Assembly: GCA_963799085.1 (NCBI GenBank)
Contig: CAWCWA010000015.1
Coordinates: 62,001-126,000, forward strand
Direction: 5' to 3'
Source: AP-15 sp963799085
Lineage (GTDB): Bacteria > Pseudomonadota > Alphaproteobacteria > ATCC43930 > CGMCC-115725
Length of the DNA stretch: 64,000 nt
The translations under genes were made by a program, and so were the position numbers. Shown here piece by piece: positions 44,064-53,221 of this stretch; the first letter of the stretch is position 1, and every line of letters starts with the position of its first letter. The notes below the pieces were generated by a model, which was not told the origin of the DNA, searched no databases, and worked only from the letters and a program-made list of their open reading frames with translations.

Positions 44064-45107
44064 ATGGCGACCACGAAGGCTGAGAAGCCCGCTCGCGATC
44101 CTCTGCTTGTCGATTTCGCGCTGCAGGGCGGCGGCGCGCACGGCGCCTTTACCTGGGGCGCCCTCGACCGGCTGCTCGAGGAGCCGCGGCTGCGGATCGA
44201 CGGCATCTCGGGAACCTCGGCAGGAGCGATGAACGCGGCCGTGCTGGTCGACGGCCACGCCAAGGGCGGCGCTCCGGCGGCCCGGGCGGCGATGGAGGCG
44301 TTCTGGCGAGAGGTTTCGCGGGCGGCACTCTTGAGCCCGCTGCGGCGCGGGTTTCTCGACGTGCTGCTCGGTCGCTGGTCGCTCGACCATTCTCCCGCCT
44401 TTGTCGCGATGGACATGATGGCGCGCGTCTTTTCGCCCTATGATCTGAACCCCGGCGGGTTCAATCCGCTGCGCCAAATCCTTACCGAATGCATCGACTT
44501 CGAGCGCCTCGCGACAGCGCCGATCAAGCTCTTTGTCACCGCGACAAACGTCCGCACCGGCCAGGGCCGCGTCTTTCGCAATCGCGAGATTTCGCCTGAT
44601 GTGCTGCTCGCCTCGGCCTGCCTGCCGACCATGTTTCAAGCGGTCGAAATCGACGGAGAAGACTACTGGGATGGCGGCTATTCGGGCAATCCGACGATCA
44701 CCCCGCTGGTGCGGGAATGCCAGTCGCACGATACGATCCTGGTGCAGATCAACCCGGTCGAGCGGCCGGGCACCCCGAGAAGCGCCCGGGAGATCCTCAA
44801 TCGCCTGAACGAGGTGTCGTTCAACGCCGTCCTCCTGAAGGAATTGCGCATGATCGCGCTGCTGCGCCAGGTCGCCGATCCGGGCGACACCGAGGGTGCC
44901 TCATGGGCCGGCATGCGCATCCACCGCATCTCGAGCGAGGCGATGGTCAATCTCGGCTATTCCTCCAAGCTCAACGCCGAATGGGATTTTCTGTGTATGC
45001 TGCGCGATGAGGGACGGCGCGCCACCGAGGCGTTTCTTGCCGCGCATGGCGGCGATCTCGGCCGGCGATCGAGCTACGATCTCGACGTGCTGCTGCAAAG
45101 CGTCTGA
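44064..45107 (+). CDS. Patatin-like phospholipase
   Basis: The 347 residues have the patatin layout: oxyanion loop LQGGGAHGAF (20-29), nucleophile Ser52 in GISGTSAGAMN, and catalytic Asp in YWDGGYSGNP. There is no signal peptide, so it acts in the cytoplasm as a lipid acyl hydrolase or a poly-hydroxyalkanoate-linked esterase. The next gene, a GntP-type permease, starts five bases after its stop, so the two form an operon. In other alphaproteobacteria this type of patatin accompanies hydroxybutyrate genes, but no dehydrogenase is present here. Confidence 0.88.
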   Translation: MATTKAEKPARDPLLVDFALQGGGAHGAFTWGALDRLLEEPRLRIDGISGTSAGAMNAAVLVDGHAKGGAPAARAAMEAFWREVSRAALLSPLRRGFLDVLLGRWSLDHSPAFVAMDMMARVFSPYDLNPGGFNPLRQILTECIDFERLATAPIKLFVTATNVRTGQGRVFRNREISPDVLLASACLPTMFQAVEIDGEDYWDGGYSGNPTITPLVRECQSHDTILVQINPVERPGTPRSAREILNRLNEVSFNAVLLKELRMIALLRQVADPGDTEGASWAGMRIHRISSEAMVNLGYSSKLNAEWDFLCMLRDEGRRATEAFLAAHGGDLGRRSSYDLDVLLQSV

Positions 45108-45112
45108 ACCGC

Positions 45113-46567
45113 ATGGGGCTGTTCGGCATCCTGCTCGGCCTCGGCCTGCTGGTCTGGCTGGCCTATCGCGGCTGGAGCATTCTGCTATTGGCGCCGGGGG
45201 CGGCACTGATCGCGGCGGCCTTTGCCGGCGGGCCGCTGCTCGCCTATTGGACGCAGACCTTCATGGACAGCGCCTCGCGCTTTATCGCCCAATTCTTTCC
45301 GCTGTTTCTGTTGGGCGCGCTCTTCGGCAAGCTGATGGAAGACAGCGGTTCGGTCGCGGCGATCGCCGAATTCATGACGAAATCCCTGGGGCCGAGCCGG
45401 GCGATCTTGACCGTGGTATTGGCCGGCGCTTTTGTCACCTATGGCGGGGTCAGCCTGTTCGTCGCGTTTTTCGTTCTGGTGCCGATGGCGCAGGCGCTGT
45501 TTCGCGGCAGCGGCATCCCCAACCGGCTGATCCCGGCGGCCGTCGCGCTCAGCACCTCGACCTTTACGATGTCGGCCTTGCCCGGAACCCCGGCGATCCA
45601 GAACGCGATCCCGATGCCGTTTTTCGGCACGACACCACTCGCCGCACCGGGTCTCGGGATTATCGCCTCGGCGATCATGCTGGCCTTCGGGCTGTGGTGG
45701 CTCGGACGCGCCGAAGCCGCCGCCCGCCGCCGGGGTGAAGGCTACGGCCTGGCCATCCCCGCCCCGGTCGACGCCGCCGCCGAAAACGAAACCGTGCGCC
45801 AGCGCGCCACGACGGCGCGCGAATTCGATCCACCGGAGGTGCATCATGGCCGGCCCGGGGGTGTGGCGCCACCGATCGTACTGGCGGCGCTGCCGCTGTT
45901 GATCGTGGTCAGCGTCAATGTGCTGATGTCGCTGGTCATCCTGCCGCGCCTCGACGTGTCTTTTCTGGCCGAGGAGCGGTTCGGCGCGACCTCGCTCTCC
46001 GCGGTTGCCGGCGTCTGGTCGGTGGTGACCGCACTCGCCGCCGCGATCATCGCCGTCATCGCCGTCAACCGAGGCCGTTTGCCCAGCATCCGCGAGTCAA
46101 TGGATGCGGGCGCCACTGCGTCGGTGCTGCCGGTGCTGAGCGTTGCGAGCCTGGTCGGCTTCGGTGCGGTCGTGGCCGCGGTGCCGGCCTTTGCCCTCGT
46201 GCGCCACTGGGTGCTGTCGATCGAAGGCGGGCCGCTCGTCTCGCTGGCGGTCTCGACCAATTTGCTGGCGGCGCTGACGGGCTCGGCCTCGGGCGGCCTG
46301 ACGATCGCGCTCGACGCGCTCGGCCAGACCTATATGCAGCTTGCCGCCGCGCAGGGCATCGACCCGGCCCTGCTGCACCGCATCGCGGTGATGAGCGCCG
46401 GCACGCTCGACAGCCTGCCGCAAAATGGCGCGGTCGTGACGCTGCTCGCGGTGTGCGGCTCGACCCACCGCGAGAGCTATCTCGATATTGTTATGGCTGC
46501 GATCGTCGGGCCGATCATCGCGCTTGCCGTCGTGATCGCGCTCGGCTCCTGGCTCGGCTCGTTCTGA
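45113..46567 (+). CDS. GntP-family permease
   Basis: The 484 residues are very hydrophobic, with about 12 membrane segments. Conserved GntP-type stretches include FFPLFLLGALFGKLMEDSG, GGVSLFVAFFVLVPMAQAL and SALPGTPAIQNAIPMPFFGT; near the end come TGSASGGLTIALDALG and LDSLPQNGAVVTLLAVCG. The family carries gluconate, D-beta-hydroxybutyrate and similar acids with H+. Coupling to the patatin gene favours a short hydroxy acid, by inference only. Confidence 0.85.
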   Translation: MGLFGILLGLGLLVWLAYRGWSILLLAPGAALIAAAFAGGPLLAYWTQTFMDSASRFIAQFFPLFLLGALFGKLMEDSGSVAAIAEFMTKSLGPSRAILTVVLAGAFVTYGGVSLFVAFFVLVPMAQALFRGSGIPNRLIPAAVALSTSTFTMSALPGTPAIQNAIPMPFFGTTPLAAPGLGIIASAIMLAFGLWWLGRAEAAARRRGEGYGLAIPAPVDAAAENETVRQRATTAREFDPPEVHHGRPGGVAPPIVLAALPLLIVVSVNVLMSLVILPRLDVSFLAEERFGATSLSAVAGVWSVVTALAAAIIAVIAVNRGRLPSIRESMDAGATASVLPVLSVASLVGFGAVVAAVPAFALVRHWVLSIEGGPLVSLAVSTNLLAALTGSASGGLTIALDALGQTYMQLAAAQGIDPALLHRIAVMSAGTLDSLPQNGAVVTLLAVCGSTHRESYLDIVMAAIVGPIIALAVVIALGSWLGSF

Positions 46568-46690
46568 GAATGCCCGATGGCCGGCCGAGAGATATCGCCA
46601 ACCGATCCTTTTCGCTTCTGCGGCAGGGGACCCCATGGTAAAGCAATTCGATCGTGACAGCGTGCGGCCGAGGGGATTGAGAGGTTTCCG

Positions 46691-47809
46691 TTGAGCCCCG
46701 TCGGCCCGTTCTGGTTTCGCTTCCGCATGTCGACGGTAGCCAAGCGGGCCATTTGGCTCGTGGCGACTGTCGTGTTGCTTGCGTCATGCAAGCCTTCCGA
46801 CCAGCCCGCGGCGCAGCAGCCGCGGCCGGTGCGCGTCGTGACGGTCGAGCGCCAGCAATCGGGCGAGACGGTGTCGCTGACCGGTCAGGTCGAGGCGGAG
46901 ACGGAAGTTAATCTGTCCTTCCGCATCGGCGGCAGGATGATCGCCCGCACCGTCGGCGTCGGCGATCATGTCAGCGCCGGAGAGGTGATCGCGCGATTGG
47001 AGCCGGAACCGGCCGAAAACGCGTTGCGCGCGGCCCGCGCCAATCTCGCCAGTGCGATGAGCCTTTTGACCAAGACGCGCAACGACTTCAACCGACAGGA
47101 TGAATTGCTGCGCGGCGGCTGGACGACGCGGGTCCGCCACGACCAGGCATTGCAAGCATTTCAGGCCGCGCAGGCGCAGGTCGACGCCGCCCGCGCCCAG
47201 GAAGCCGCCGCCGAGGACAATCTTTCCTACACCGAGCTGATCGCCGACGCGCCGGGCCACGTCACCGCGGTCGGCGCCGAACCGGGCGAGGTTGTGGCGG
47301 CGGGGCACCTGATCGTGCAACTGGCGCGCGAGGGCGGTCGTGACGCCGTCTTCGACGTACCGGCGAGGCTTATCCAGAACGCGCCCTATAGCCCGATCGT
47401 CCAGGTCGTTCTGGCGACCGACCCGACCGTGCGCGCCACCGGGCGGGTGCGCGAAGTGGCGCCGCAGGCCGACCCGGTGACGCGTACGTTCCGCGTCCGG
47501 GTCGGGCTCGACAATCCGCCCGAGGCGATGCGTCTCGGGTCGACCGTGACCGGCGCCGTCAGGCTCGAAGGCGCCGAGGGGATCGCGATCCCGGCCTCGG
47601 CCTTGACGCGGTCTCAGGGTCAGCCCGCCGTATGGCTCGTCGATCCGAAGGCCAACACGGTGTCGCTCCACCCGATCGACGTCGAGCGCTACGATCTGGC
47701 GCGCGTCGTCGTGGCGCAGGGGCTGGAGCCGGGTGACGTGGTGGTGACCGCCGGGGTCCAGGCGCTGCGGCCGGGCGAGAAGGTCAGGCTGCTCGGCGCC
47801 ACGTCGTGA
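46691..47809 (+). CDS. RND efflux periplasmic adaptor (membrane fusion protein)
   Basis: TTG 46691 follows GAGAGG; ATG 46727 is an alternative start at the same signal. The signal ends in a lipobox (VVLLASCKPSD), so it is a lipoprotein. Domains: beta-barrel/lipoyl (VSLTGQVEAETEVNLSFRIGG), coiled-coil hairpin (about 105-175), lipoyl return (LIADAPGHVTAVGAEPGEVV) and membrane-proximal domain. Its TGA overlaps the GTG start of the RND pump gene, so the two are coupled. No TolC-like partner is in the operon. Confidence 0.9.
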   Translation: MSPVGPFWFRFRMSTVAKRAIWLVATVVLLASCKPSDQPAAQQPRPVRVVTVERQQSGETVSLTGQVEAETEVNLSFRIGGRMIARTVGVGDHVSAGEVIARLEPEPAENALRAARANLASAMSLLTKTRNDFNRQDELLRGGWTTRVRHDQALQAFQAAQAQVDAARAQEAAAEDNLSYTELIADAPGHVTAVGAEPGEVVAAGHLIVQLAREGGRDAVFDVPARLIQNAPYSPIVQVVLATDPTVRATGRVREVAPQADPVTRTFRVRVGLDNPPEAMRLGSTVTGAVRLEGAEGIAIPASALTRSQGQPAVWLVDPKANTVSLHPIDVERYDLARVVVAQGLEPGDVVVTAGVQALRPGEKVRLLGATS

Positions 47810-50800
47810 CGGGTTTCAACCTTTCCGAGTGGTCGATCCGCAACCGCTCGGTCGTCATCTATCTGATGATCATGATCATGGCGGCGGGAACCTTGACGTT
47901 CCTGCATCTCGGCCGCGCCGAGGACCCGGTGTTTACGATCCGCACGATGGTCGTGCAGGCGCAATGGCCGGGCGCCACCTTGGAAGAGACGCTGAAGCAG
48001 GTCACCGAGCGGCTCGAACGCCGCCTTCAGGAGGTGCCCAACCTCGACGTGCTGCGCAGCTACACAAACGCCGGCCGAACCGTGATCTTTGTCGATCTTC
48101 TCGGCTCCGCCCACGGCCGCATGGTGGACGATACCTGGTACGACGTGCGCAAGAAGATCGGCGACATCCGGCAGACCCTGCCGCAGGGCGTCATCGGGCC
48201 CTTCTTCAACGACGAGTTCGGCGACACCTACGGCACGATCTACGGCTTTACCGCCGACGGGTTCACGTTCCGTGAGTTGCGCGACTACGTCGAGAACATC
48301 CGCTCCGAGCTGCTCAAGATACCCGACGTTTCGAAGATCGACGTGCTCGGCGCACAGGACGAGGTCATCTTCATCGATTTCTCGAACGAGAAGCTGGCGA
48401 GCCTCGGCCTCGACCCCAGCGTGTTGGTCGCGGCGCTGCAGGCCCAGAACATCGTGCGCCCGTCCGGCGTGCTGCGCACCGGCGACGAGGCGCTCTCATT
48501 GCAGGTCTCCGGCGCCTTTACCTCCGAGCAGGACATTCTCGACGTCAATTTTTCCGCCGGCGGCCGGATCCTGCGGCTGCGCGATGTCGCCGAGGTGCGC
48601 CGCGGCTTCGCCGATCCGCCGCAGCCGATGTTCCGCGTCAACGGCAAGCCGGCGATCGGCCTTGCGATCGCGATGCGCGAGGGCGGCGACATCCTGGCGC
48701 TCGGGCGCAACCTCAAGAAGGCCATGGCCCAGCTGACCGCCGATCTGCCGGTCGGCATTCAGCCGACCCTGGTGGCTGATCAGGCGCAGATCGTCGACCA
48801 CGCGATCACCGATTTTACGAGTTCGCTGTGGCAGGCGATCCTGATCGTGCTCGCGGTCAGCTTTGTGGCGCTCGGGGTGCGGGCGGGCTCCGTCGTCGCG
48901 ATCGCGATCCCGCTGACGCTCGCGATCGTCTTCCCGGTGATGGCTGTCGTCGGCATCGATCTGCAGCGCATTTCGCTGGGCGCGCTGATCATCGCGCTCA
49001 CGTTGCTCGTCGACGACGCGATGACGACGATCGACGCGATGACGCGGCGGCTCGCCGCCGGCGACCCGATGAACGTGGCGGCGGTCTACGCCTATAAGGC
49101 GCTCGCCTTTGCGATGCTGTCGGGGACGCTGGTCACGATCGCGGGCTTCGTCCCGATCGGCTTTGCGCAGAGTTCAGCCGGCGAATACACCTTCTCGATC
49201 TTCGCGGTCGTCGCGATCTCGCTGATCGCGTCCTGGTTCGTCGCGGTCGTTTTCGCCCCACTCCTTGGCACTCTCTTGCTGAAGCCGCCGCAGCAGACGC
49301 AGGACAAGGGGCCGGGTCGGCTGTTGCGCACCTATCGCGGCTTTCTCGCCGGGGCGATCCGGGCGCGGTGGATCACCTTTGCAGTGACCCTCGGGGCGTT
49401 TGCGCTGTCGATCGCGGGGCTCGGCCTGGTGCCGCGCCAGTTTTTCCCGCCCTCCGACCGCGTCGAACTGCTCGTCGATCTCGACCTGCCGCAGAACGCC
49501 TCGATCCACGGCACCGAGAGCGTCATGGACCGGTTCGAGAAGCACCTCTCCGGCAACCCCGATATCGACCATTTCAGCAGCTATGTCGGACGTGGCGCGC
49601 CCCGCTTCTACCTGCCGTTGAACGTGCAGCTGGCCAACCCGTTCTTCGGCCAGGTCGTCATCGTGACCAAGGACATCGAGGCGCGGCAACGTCTGCAGCC
49701 ACAGCTCGAAAAACTCCTGGCCGACGAATTTCCGAACGTCGTCGGGCGGGTCTACCCGCTCGAGCTTGGCCCGCCCGTCGGCTGGCCCCTGCAGTATCGC
49801 GTATTGGGGCCGGACCTCGAAAAGGTGCGCGAGATCGCGATGCAGGTGGCGCAGACGATCGCCACGGCCCCCGACGCCCGCCGGATCAATTTCGAGTGGA
49901 TGGAGCCGCAGCGCCAGCTTCGGGTCAAGGTCGACCAGGACGAGGCCCGCCGCCTCGGACTCAGTTCGGCCGCGGTCGGCGCCGTGCTGAACACTGCGAT
50001 CTCGGGGACCACCGTCACCCAGGTCCGCGACGACATCTATCTGGTCAACGTCGTGGTGCGCCAGGTAGGCGGCCCGAGCCTGTCGATCGACACATTGCGC
50101 ACCTTGCAGATGCCGCTGCCGAACGGCCGGAGCGTGCCGCTGAACCAGCTGGCGAGCTTCGAGTATACGCAGGAATATCCGCTGGTATGGCGGCGCGACC
50201 GCGTGCCGGTGCTGATCGTGCAGGCCGATGTCGCCCCCGGGGTATTGCCGGAGACGGTCATTTCCCAGCTCGAGCCGGAGATCGCGAAGCTTTCGGCCTC
50301 TGTGCCCCCCGGCTATCGTATCGAATTGGGCGGCATCGCCGAGGAAAGCGCCCAGTCGCAGGCTTCGGTCTTCGCTGTCGTCCCATACATGCTGCTGATC
50401 GTGCTGACCGTGCTGATGTTTCAGCTGAGGAGCTTCCAGCGCCTCGCCGTCGTTCTGAGCGTCGTCCCGCTGGGACTGATCGGCGTCGTCGCGGCCCTCC
50501 TGATCTCGCGCCAGCCGCTGGGCTTTGTGGCGATCCTGGGCATCCTCGCGCTCGTCGGCATGATCGCCAAGAACGCCGTGATCCTGATAGAGCAGATCGA
50601 AGGAGAGCGGCGGTCGGGGAAGGAGGTGCGCGAAGCGGTGATCGATGCGTCGAGTTCGCGCTTCCGGCCGATCATGCTGACCGCCTCGTCGACCGTTCTG
50701 GGGCTCATCCCGATCGCGCCGACCGTGTTCTGGGGCTCGATGGCCTTCGCGATCATGGGCGGGCTCTTGGTTGCGTCAATGCTGACGCTGGTGTTCCTGC

Positions 50801-50889
50801 CGACGCTTTACGTGACCTGGTTCGAAGGCCGCAGATCCCCGTCGAAGGCGACCCGCTCGCCCCTGCCGGCGTCGGACGCTCTGCGATGA
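47806..50889 (+). CDS. RND-family efflux pump, inner-membrane permease
   Basis: The 1027 residues show the AcrB-type layout: helix 1 (NRSVVIYLMIMIMAAGTL), porter subdomains, helix 4 with the proton-relay Asp pair (LLVDDAMTTIDAM), a second porter repeat, and a C-terminal helix bundle ending FLPTLYVTWFEG. It expels drugs or lipids using the proton gradient. The start is GTG in a GTGA overlap with the adaptor. Its last codons overlap the ATG of the antiporter gene mnhE, so the pump and antiporter operons are joined. Substrates unknown. Confidence 0.93.
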   Translation: MTGFNLSEWSIRNRSVVIYLMIMIMAAGTLTFLHLGRAEDPVFTIRTMVVQAQWPGATLEETLKQVTERLERRLQEVPNLDVLRSYTNAGRTVIFVDLLGSAHGRMVDDTWYDVRKKIGDIRQTLPQGVIGPFFNDEFGDTYGTIYGFTADGFTFRELRDYVENIRSELLKIPDVSKIDVLGAQDEVIFIDFSNEKLASLGLDPSVLVAALQAQNIVRPSGVLRTGDEALSLQVSGAFTSEQDILDVNFSAGGRILRLRDVAEVRRGFADPPQPMFRVNGKPAIGLAIAMREGGDILALGRNLKKAMAQLTADLPVGIQPTLVADQAQIVDHAITDFTSSLWQAILIVLAVSFVALGVRAGSVVAIAIPLTLAIVFPVMAVVGIDLQRISLGALIIALTLLVDDAMTTIDAMTRRLAAGDPMNVAAVYAYKALAFAMLSGTLVTIAGFVPIGFAQSSAGEYTFSIFAVVAISLIASWFVAVVFAPLLGTLLLKPPQQTQDKGPGRLLRTYRGFLAGAIRARWITFAVTLGAFALSIAGLGLVPRQFFPPSDRVELLVDLDLPQNASIHGTESVMDRFEKHLSGNPDIDHFSSYVGRGAPRFYLPLNVQLANPFFGQVVIVTKDIEARQRLQPQLEKLLADEFPNVVGRVYPLELGPPVGWPLQYRVLGPDLEKVREIAMQVAQTIATAPDARRINFEWMEPQRQLRVKVDQDEARRLGLSSAAVGAVLNTAISGTTVTQVRDDIYLVNVVVRQVGGPSLSIDTLRTLQMPLPNGRSVPLNQLASFEYTQEYPLVWRRDRVPVLIVQADVAPGVLPETVISQLEPEIAKLSASVPPGYRIELGGIAEESAQSQASVFAVVPYMLLIVLTVLMFQLRSFQRLAVVLSVVPLGLIGVVAALLISRQPLGFVAILGILALVGMIAKNAVILIEQIEGERRSGKEVREAVIDASSSRFRPIMLTASSTVLGLIPIAPTVFWGSMAFAIMGGLLVASMLTLVFLPTLYVTWFEGRRSPSKATRSPLPASDALR

Positions 50890-51371
50890 CGGCCCGAGCC
50901 GGCGCGATGCGGGCGATCGGCTTTTTCGTCGCTTGGACGGCGCTGACCCACGGCGGCGGGCCGGATATTGCGGCGGGAATCGTCGCCGCTGTGGCGGCCG
51001 CCTGGGCGAGCCTCGTTCTGCTGGCCCCAGGCATCGGCCGGCTGCGGGTCCTGCCGGCAATCGAATACATGGCGCGGTTCCTTCACCAGTCTGTAACTGC
51101 TGGCGCTGACGTGGCAAGGCGAGCGCTCGACCCCCGGCTGCCATTGCGCCCCGGGTTTATTCATTACCGCCCAACGCTGCCGCCGGGGATGGTGCTCGAT
51201 ACGTTTACCACGCTGACGAGCTTGCTACCCGGCACCGTGCCCGTCGGCCCCGATCGGAACGGGGCGCTCCTGATCCACTGTCTCGATCTCGGCCGGCCGG
51301 TGGCGGCGGAGCTCGCCGTGGAGGAGGCGGCCTTCCTGCGCCTGACGGGCGGGGCGGCCCACGATGGCTGA
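50886..51371 (+). CDS. mnhE: Mrp/Mnh Na+/H+ antiporter subunit E-like
   Basis: The 161 residues match the MnhE shape: N-terminal hydrophobic pair (GFFVAWTALTHGGGPD; VAAVAAAWASLVLLAPG), then VLPAIEYMARFLHQSV and TFTTLTSLLPGTVPVG, HCLDLGRP. ATG 50886 lies inside the last codon of the RND gene (ATGA overlap), which is the physical link between the pump and the antiporter. The end overlaps mnhF by eight bases. Confidence 0.85.
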   Translation: MTARAGAMRAIGFFVAWTALTHGGGPDIAAGIVAAVAAAWASLVLLAPGIGRLRVLPAIEYMARFLHQSVTAGADVARRALDPRLPLRPGFIHYRPTLPPGMVLDTFTTLTSLLPGTVPVGPDRNGALLIHCLDLGRPVAAELAVEEAAFLRLTGGAAHDG

Positions 51372-51648
51372 GTTTCTGCTCGGCGCCGCCGCCTTTGTCC
51401 TGGCGATGGTGGCGCTCGGGTTGATCCGGATCCTGCGCGGGCCGGGGCGCGCCGACCGCATCATGGCGGCGCAATTGCTCGGCACCGGCGGGATCGCGGT
51501 TCTGCTGCTGCTGGAGCAGCCGATGACGATGCCGGCGGCCGTCGACATCGCCCTCGTCCTGGCGGTGCTGGCGGCATTTGTCGCGGCGGCTTTCGTCAAG
51601 TCGATTGAAGCCGGAGACCCGAGGCCGCGGCGGACGGACCCGCCATGA
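51364..51648 (+). CDS. mnhF: Mrp/Mnh antiporter subunit F-like
   Basis: The 94 residues have three membrane helices. RILRGPGRADRIMAAQLLGT is the conserved MnhF loop, followed by AAVDIALVLAVLAAFVAAAF. It is coupled to mnhE (8-base overlap) and to mnhG (ATGA overlap). Confidence 0.88.
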   Translation: MAEFLLGAAAFVLAMVALGLIRILRGPGRADRIMAAQLLGTGGIAVLLLLEQPMTMPAAVDIALVLAVLAAFVAAAFVKSIEAGDPRPRRTDPP

Positions 51649-51938
51649 GCCTCGTAGCCGACGGGCTGACCGTTCTCGCCGTCTGCGCCGGCGGCTTCTT
51701 CTTTCTCGCCGGCACAGTCGGGCTGTTGCGGTTTCCCGATGCACTCAGCCGGCTGCACGCGGTGACCAAGGCCGACAACCTCGGTCTCGGCTTGATCGTA
51801 CTGGGATTGACGTTTCAAGCCGATGGCGCGCTCGCCGTCTGCAAGCTTCTTCTCGTCTGGCTCCTTGCCTTGCTGGCCGGCGCCGCCGTCAGCCAGTTGA
51901 TCGCCGAGGCCGCCGGGCCCGGCGGCCCGGACGGGTGA
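51645..51938 (+). CDS. mnhG: Mrp/Mnh antiporter subunit G-like
   Basis: The 97 residues have three membrane helices and the MnhG signature TVGLLRFPDALSRLHAVTKADNLG (positions 51717-51788). The start is in an ATGA overlap with mnhF and the end is in a GTGA overlap with the next gene. Confidence 0.9.
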   Translation: MSLVADGLTVLAVCAGGFFFLAGTVGLLRFPDALSRLHAVTKADNLGLGLIVLGLTFQADGALAVCKLLLVWLLALLAGAAVSQLIAEAAGPGGPDG

Positions 51939-52480
51939 CGCTCGCTTCGGCCTTCGACGGCGGCCTTGCGGTTCTGGCTCTCGCCGTTGCCGCGTGGACG
52001 ATCGTCGTCAAGGAGAGTTTCGCGGCCGTCGTCGGGTTCGTCGCCTACGGGCTGCTGCTGGCGCTGGCCTGGGCGCGTCTTGCCGCCCCCGACGTGGCGC
52101 TCGCGGAAGCGGCGATCGGTAGCGGGTTGACCGGCGGATTGCTGGTCGCCGCCGTTGCCCGTCTGCGCGGCGCCGGCCCCTTGCCCGACGACGACAAGCC
52201 GGATGCCGGGCGGCGCTTTGCTGCAGCGGCGCTCAGCATCCTCGTCGTCGCCGCGATCGCCGTCGCGGTATTACGGCTGCCGCGGCCGCCCGCGACGCTC
52301 GCGCCACTCGTCGCCGAACATCTCGCCCTGACTGGGCTCGGCAACCCGGTCACCGCGGTCTTGATGGCGTACCGCGCGATCGACACATTGCTCGAGACCG
52401 TCGTGCTGGTGCTCGCCTTGGTCGGCGTCTGGTCGTTCGCTCCCGACCGGTTGTGGGGCGGCCGGGCGGGGCCGCGGCAG
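51935..52480 (+). CDS. MbhD/DUF4040-type antiporter-like subunit (end unclear)
   Basis: GTG 51935 overlaps the mnhG stop. About 182 residues carry the MbhD-type core (VVKESFAAVVGFVAYGLLLALAW ... PDVALAEAAIGSGLTGGLL, positions 51998-52144) and an MbhE-like second half (GNPVTAVLMAYRAIDTLLETVVLVLALVGVWSF, 52334-52438). It corresponds to the C-terminal part of MrpA/MrpB fusions. There is no stop where expected (about 52480). The same frame stays open through mnhB and on into mnhC to 53221, so either a base is wrong or the products are fused. The end given is the last family-like codon. Confidence 0.7.
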
Positions 52481-52481
52481 C

Positions 52482-52883
52482 GTGGCGACGCGAGGGGGCA
52501 TTCTCGCCTATCTGGCGAGATTGCTGCCGCCCGCCGGGATATTGGTGGGGCTCCACATATTCTGGGCCGGTTCCGATCGCCCGGGCGGCGAATTTCAGAG
52601 CGCCACGATCCTCGCCGCGATGTGGGTCCTGGTCATGCTGGCCGGGCTGCGCGACCCGCCGGCGATCGGCCGACGGCGGCTCCGGCTGGCGCTGGTCGTG
52701 GGTCCGCTGACGTTCCTGGTGGTCGGCGCGGCAGGCTTCGCCATTGCGGACGCCTTTCTCGGCTACCCGCCCGACCACGCCAAGCTCCTGATCCTGCTGA
52801 TCGAAGTTCCGGTGACGTTGGCGATCGCGGCGACCCTCGCCCTCGTGGTGGTGGGCCCGCCCGAAGAGGAGCCGCAGCGATGA
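52482..52883 (+). CDS. mnhB: Mrp/Mnh antiporter subunit B-like
   Basis: The 133 residues start at GTG 52482. Four hydrophobic stretches flank the MnhB hallmark GSDRPGGEFQSATILAAMWVL (52569-52631; canonical HxxPGGGFQGG). The end overlaps mnhC by ATGA. Ser and Asp replace the usual His-x-x in the motif, as in Mrp-like modules that are not classical Mrp. Confidence 0.82.
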   Translation: MATRGGILAYLARLLPPAGILVGLHIFWAGSDRPGGEFQSATILAAMWVLVMLAGLRDPPAIGRRRLRLALVVGPLTFLVVGAAGFAIADAFLGYPPDHAKLLILLIEVPVTLAIAATLALVVVGPPEEEPQR

Positions 52884-53221
52884 GCGCGCAGACCCTCTAT
52901 GGTCTGGCCGGCGCGGCGCTTGTCGGCATCGGCCTCTACGGCCTGATCGTCGATCCGCAGGCATTGCGCAAGATCCTCGCCTTCAACCTGATCGGCGGCG
53001 GCGTCTTTCTGCTGTTCGGGGCCATCGCCCGCCGTGGCGCCGCGGCCGGTTTCGACGCCGACCCGGTGCCGCAGGCCTTGATCATCACCGGCCTTGTCGT
53101 TGCCTTCGCGGCGACGGCGCTGGCGGTGGCGCTGGTCGTTCGGATCGCCGGCGCGGACAGTCGGGAAAGCCCGCGCTCGAAGGCGGTTTCCGGCGCGGCG
53201 GCAGACGACTTTCCGCATTGA
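52880..53221 (+). CDS. mnhC: Mrp/Mnh antiporter subunit C / NuoK-like
   Basis: The 113 residues have three helices: GLAGAALVGIGLYGLIVDPQ, KILAFNLIGGGVFLLFGAI and VPQALIITGLVVAFAATALAV. The last contains the conserved DPxPQALIITG segment of MnhC/NuoK. A charged tail follows. The ATG overlaps the mnhB stop, and the TGA overlaps the TTG start of mnhD. Confidence 0.9.
   Translation: MSAQTLYGLAGAALVGIGLYGLIVDPQALRKILAFNLIGGGVFLLFGAIARRGAAAGFDADPVPQALIITGLVVAFAATALAVALVVRIAGADSRESPRSKAVSGAAADDFPH

Noticed and set aside
49368..51371. Long frame of 667 codons overlapping the RND gene and containing mnhE
   Set aside because: Only the part after 50886 (mnhE) is family-like; the rest is an out-of-frame reading of the RND gene.
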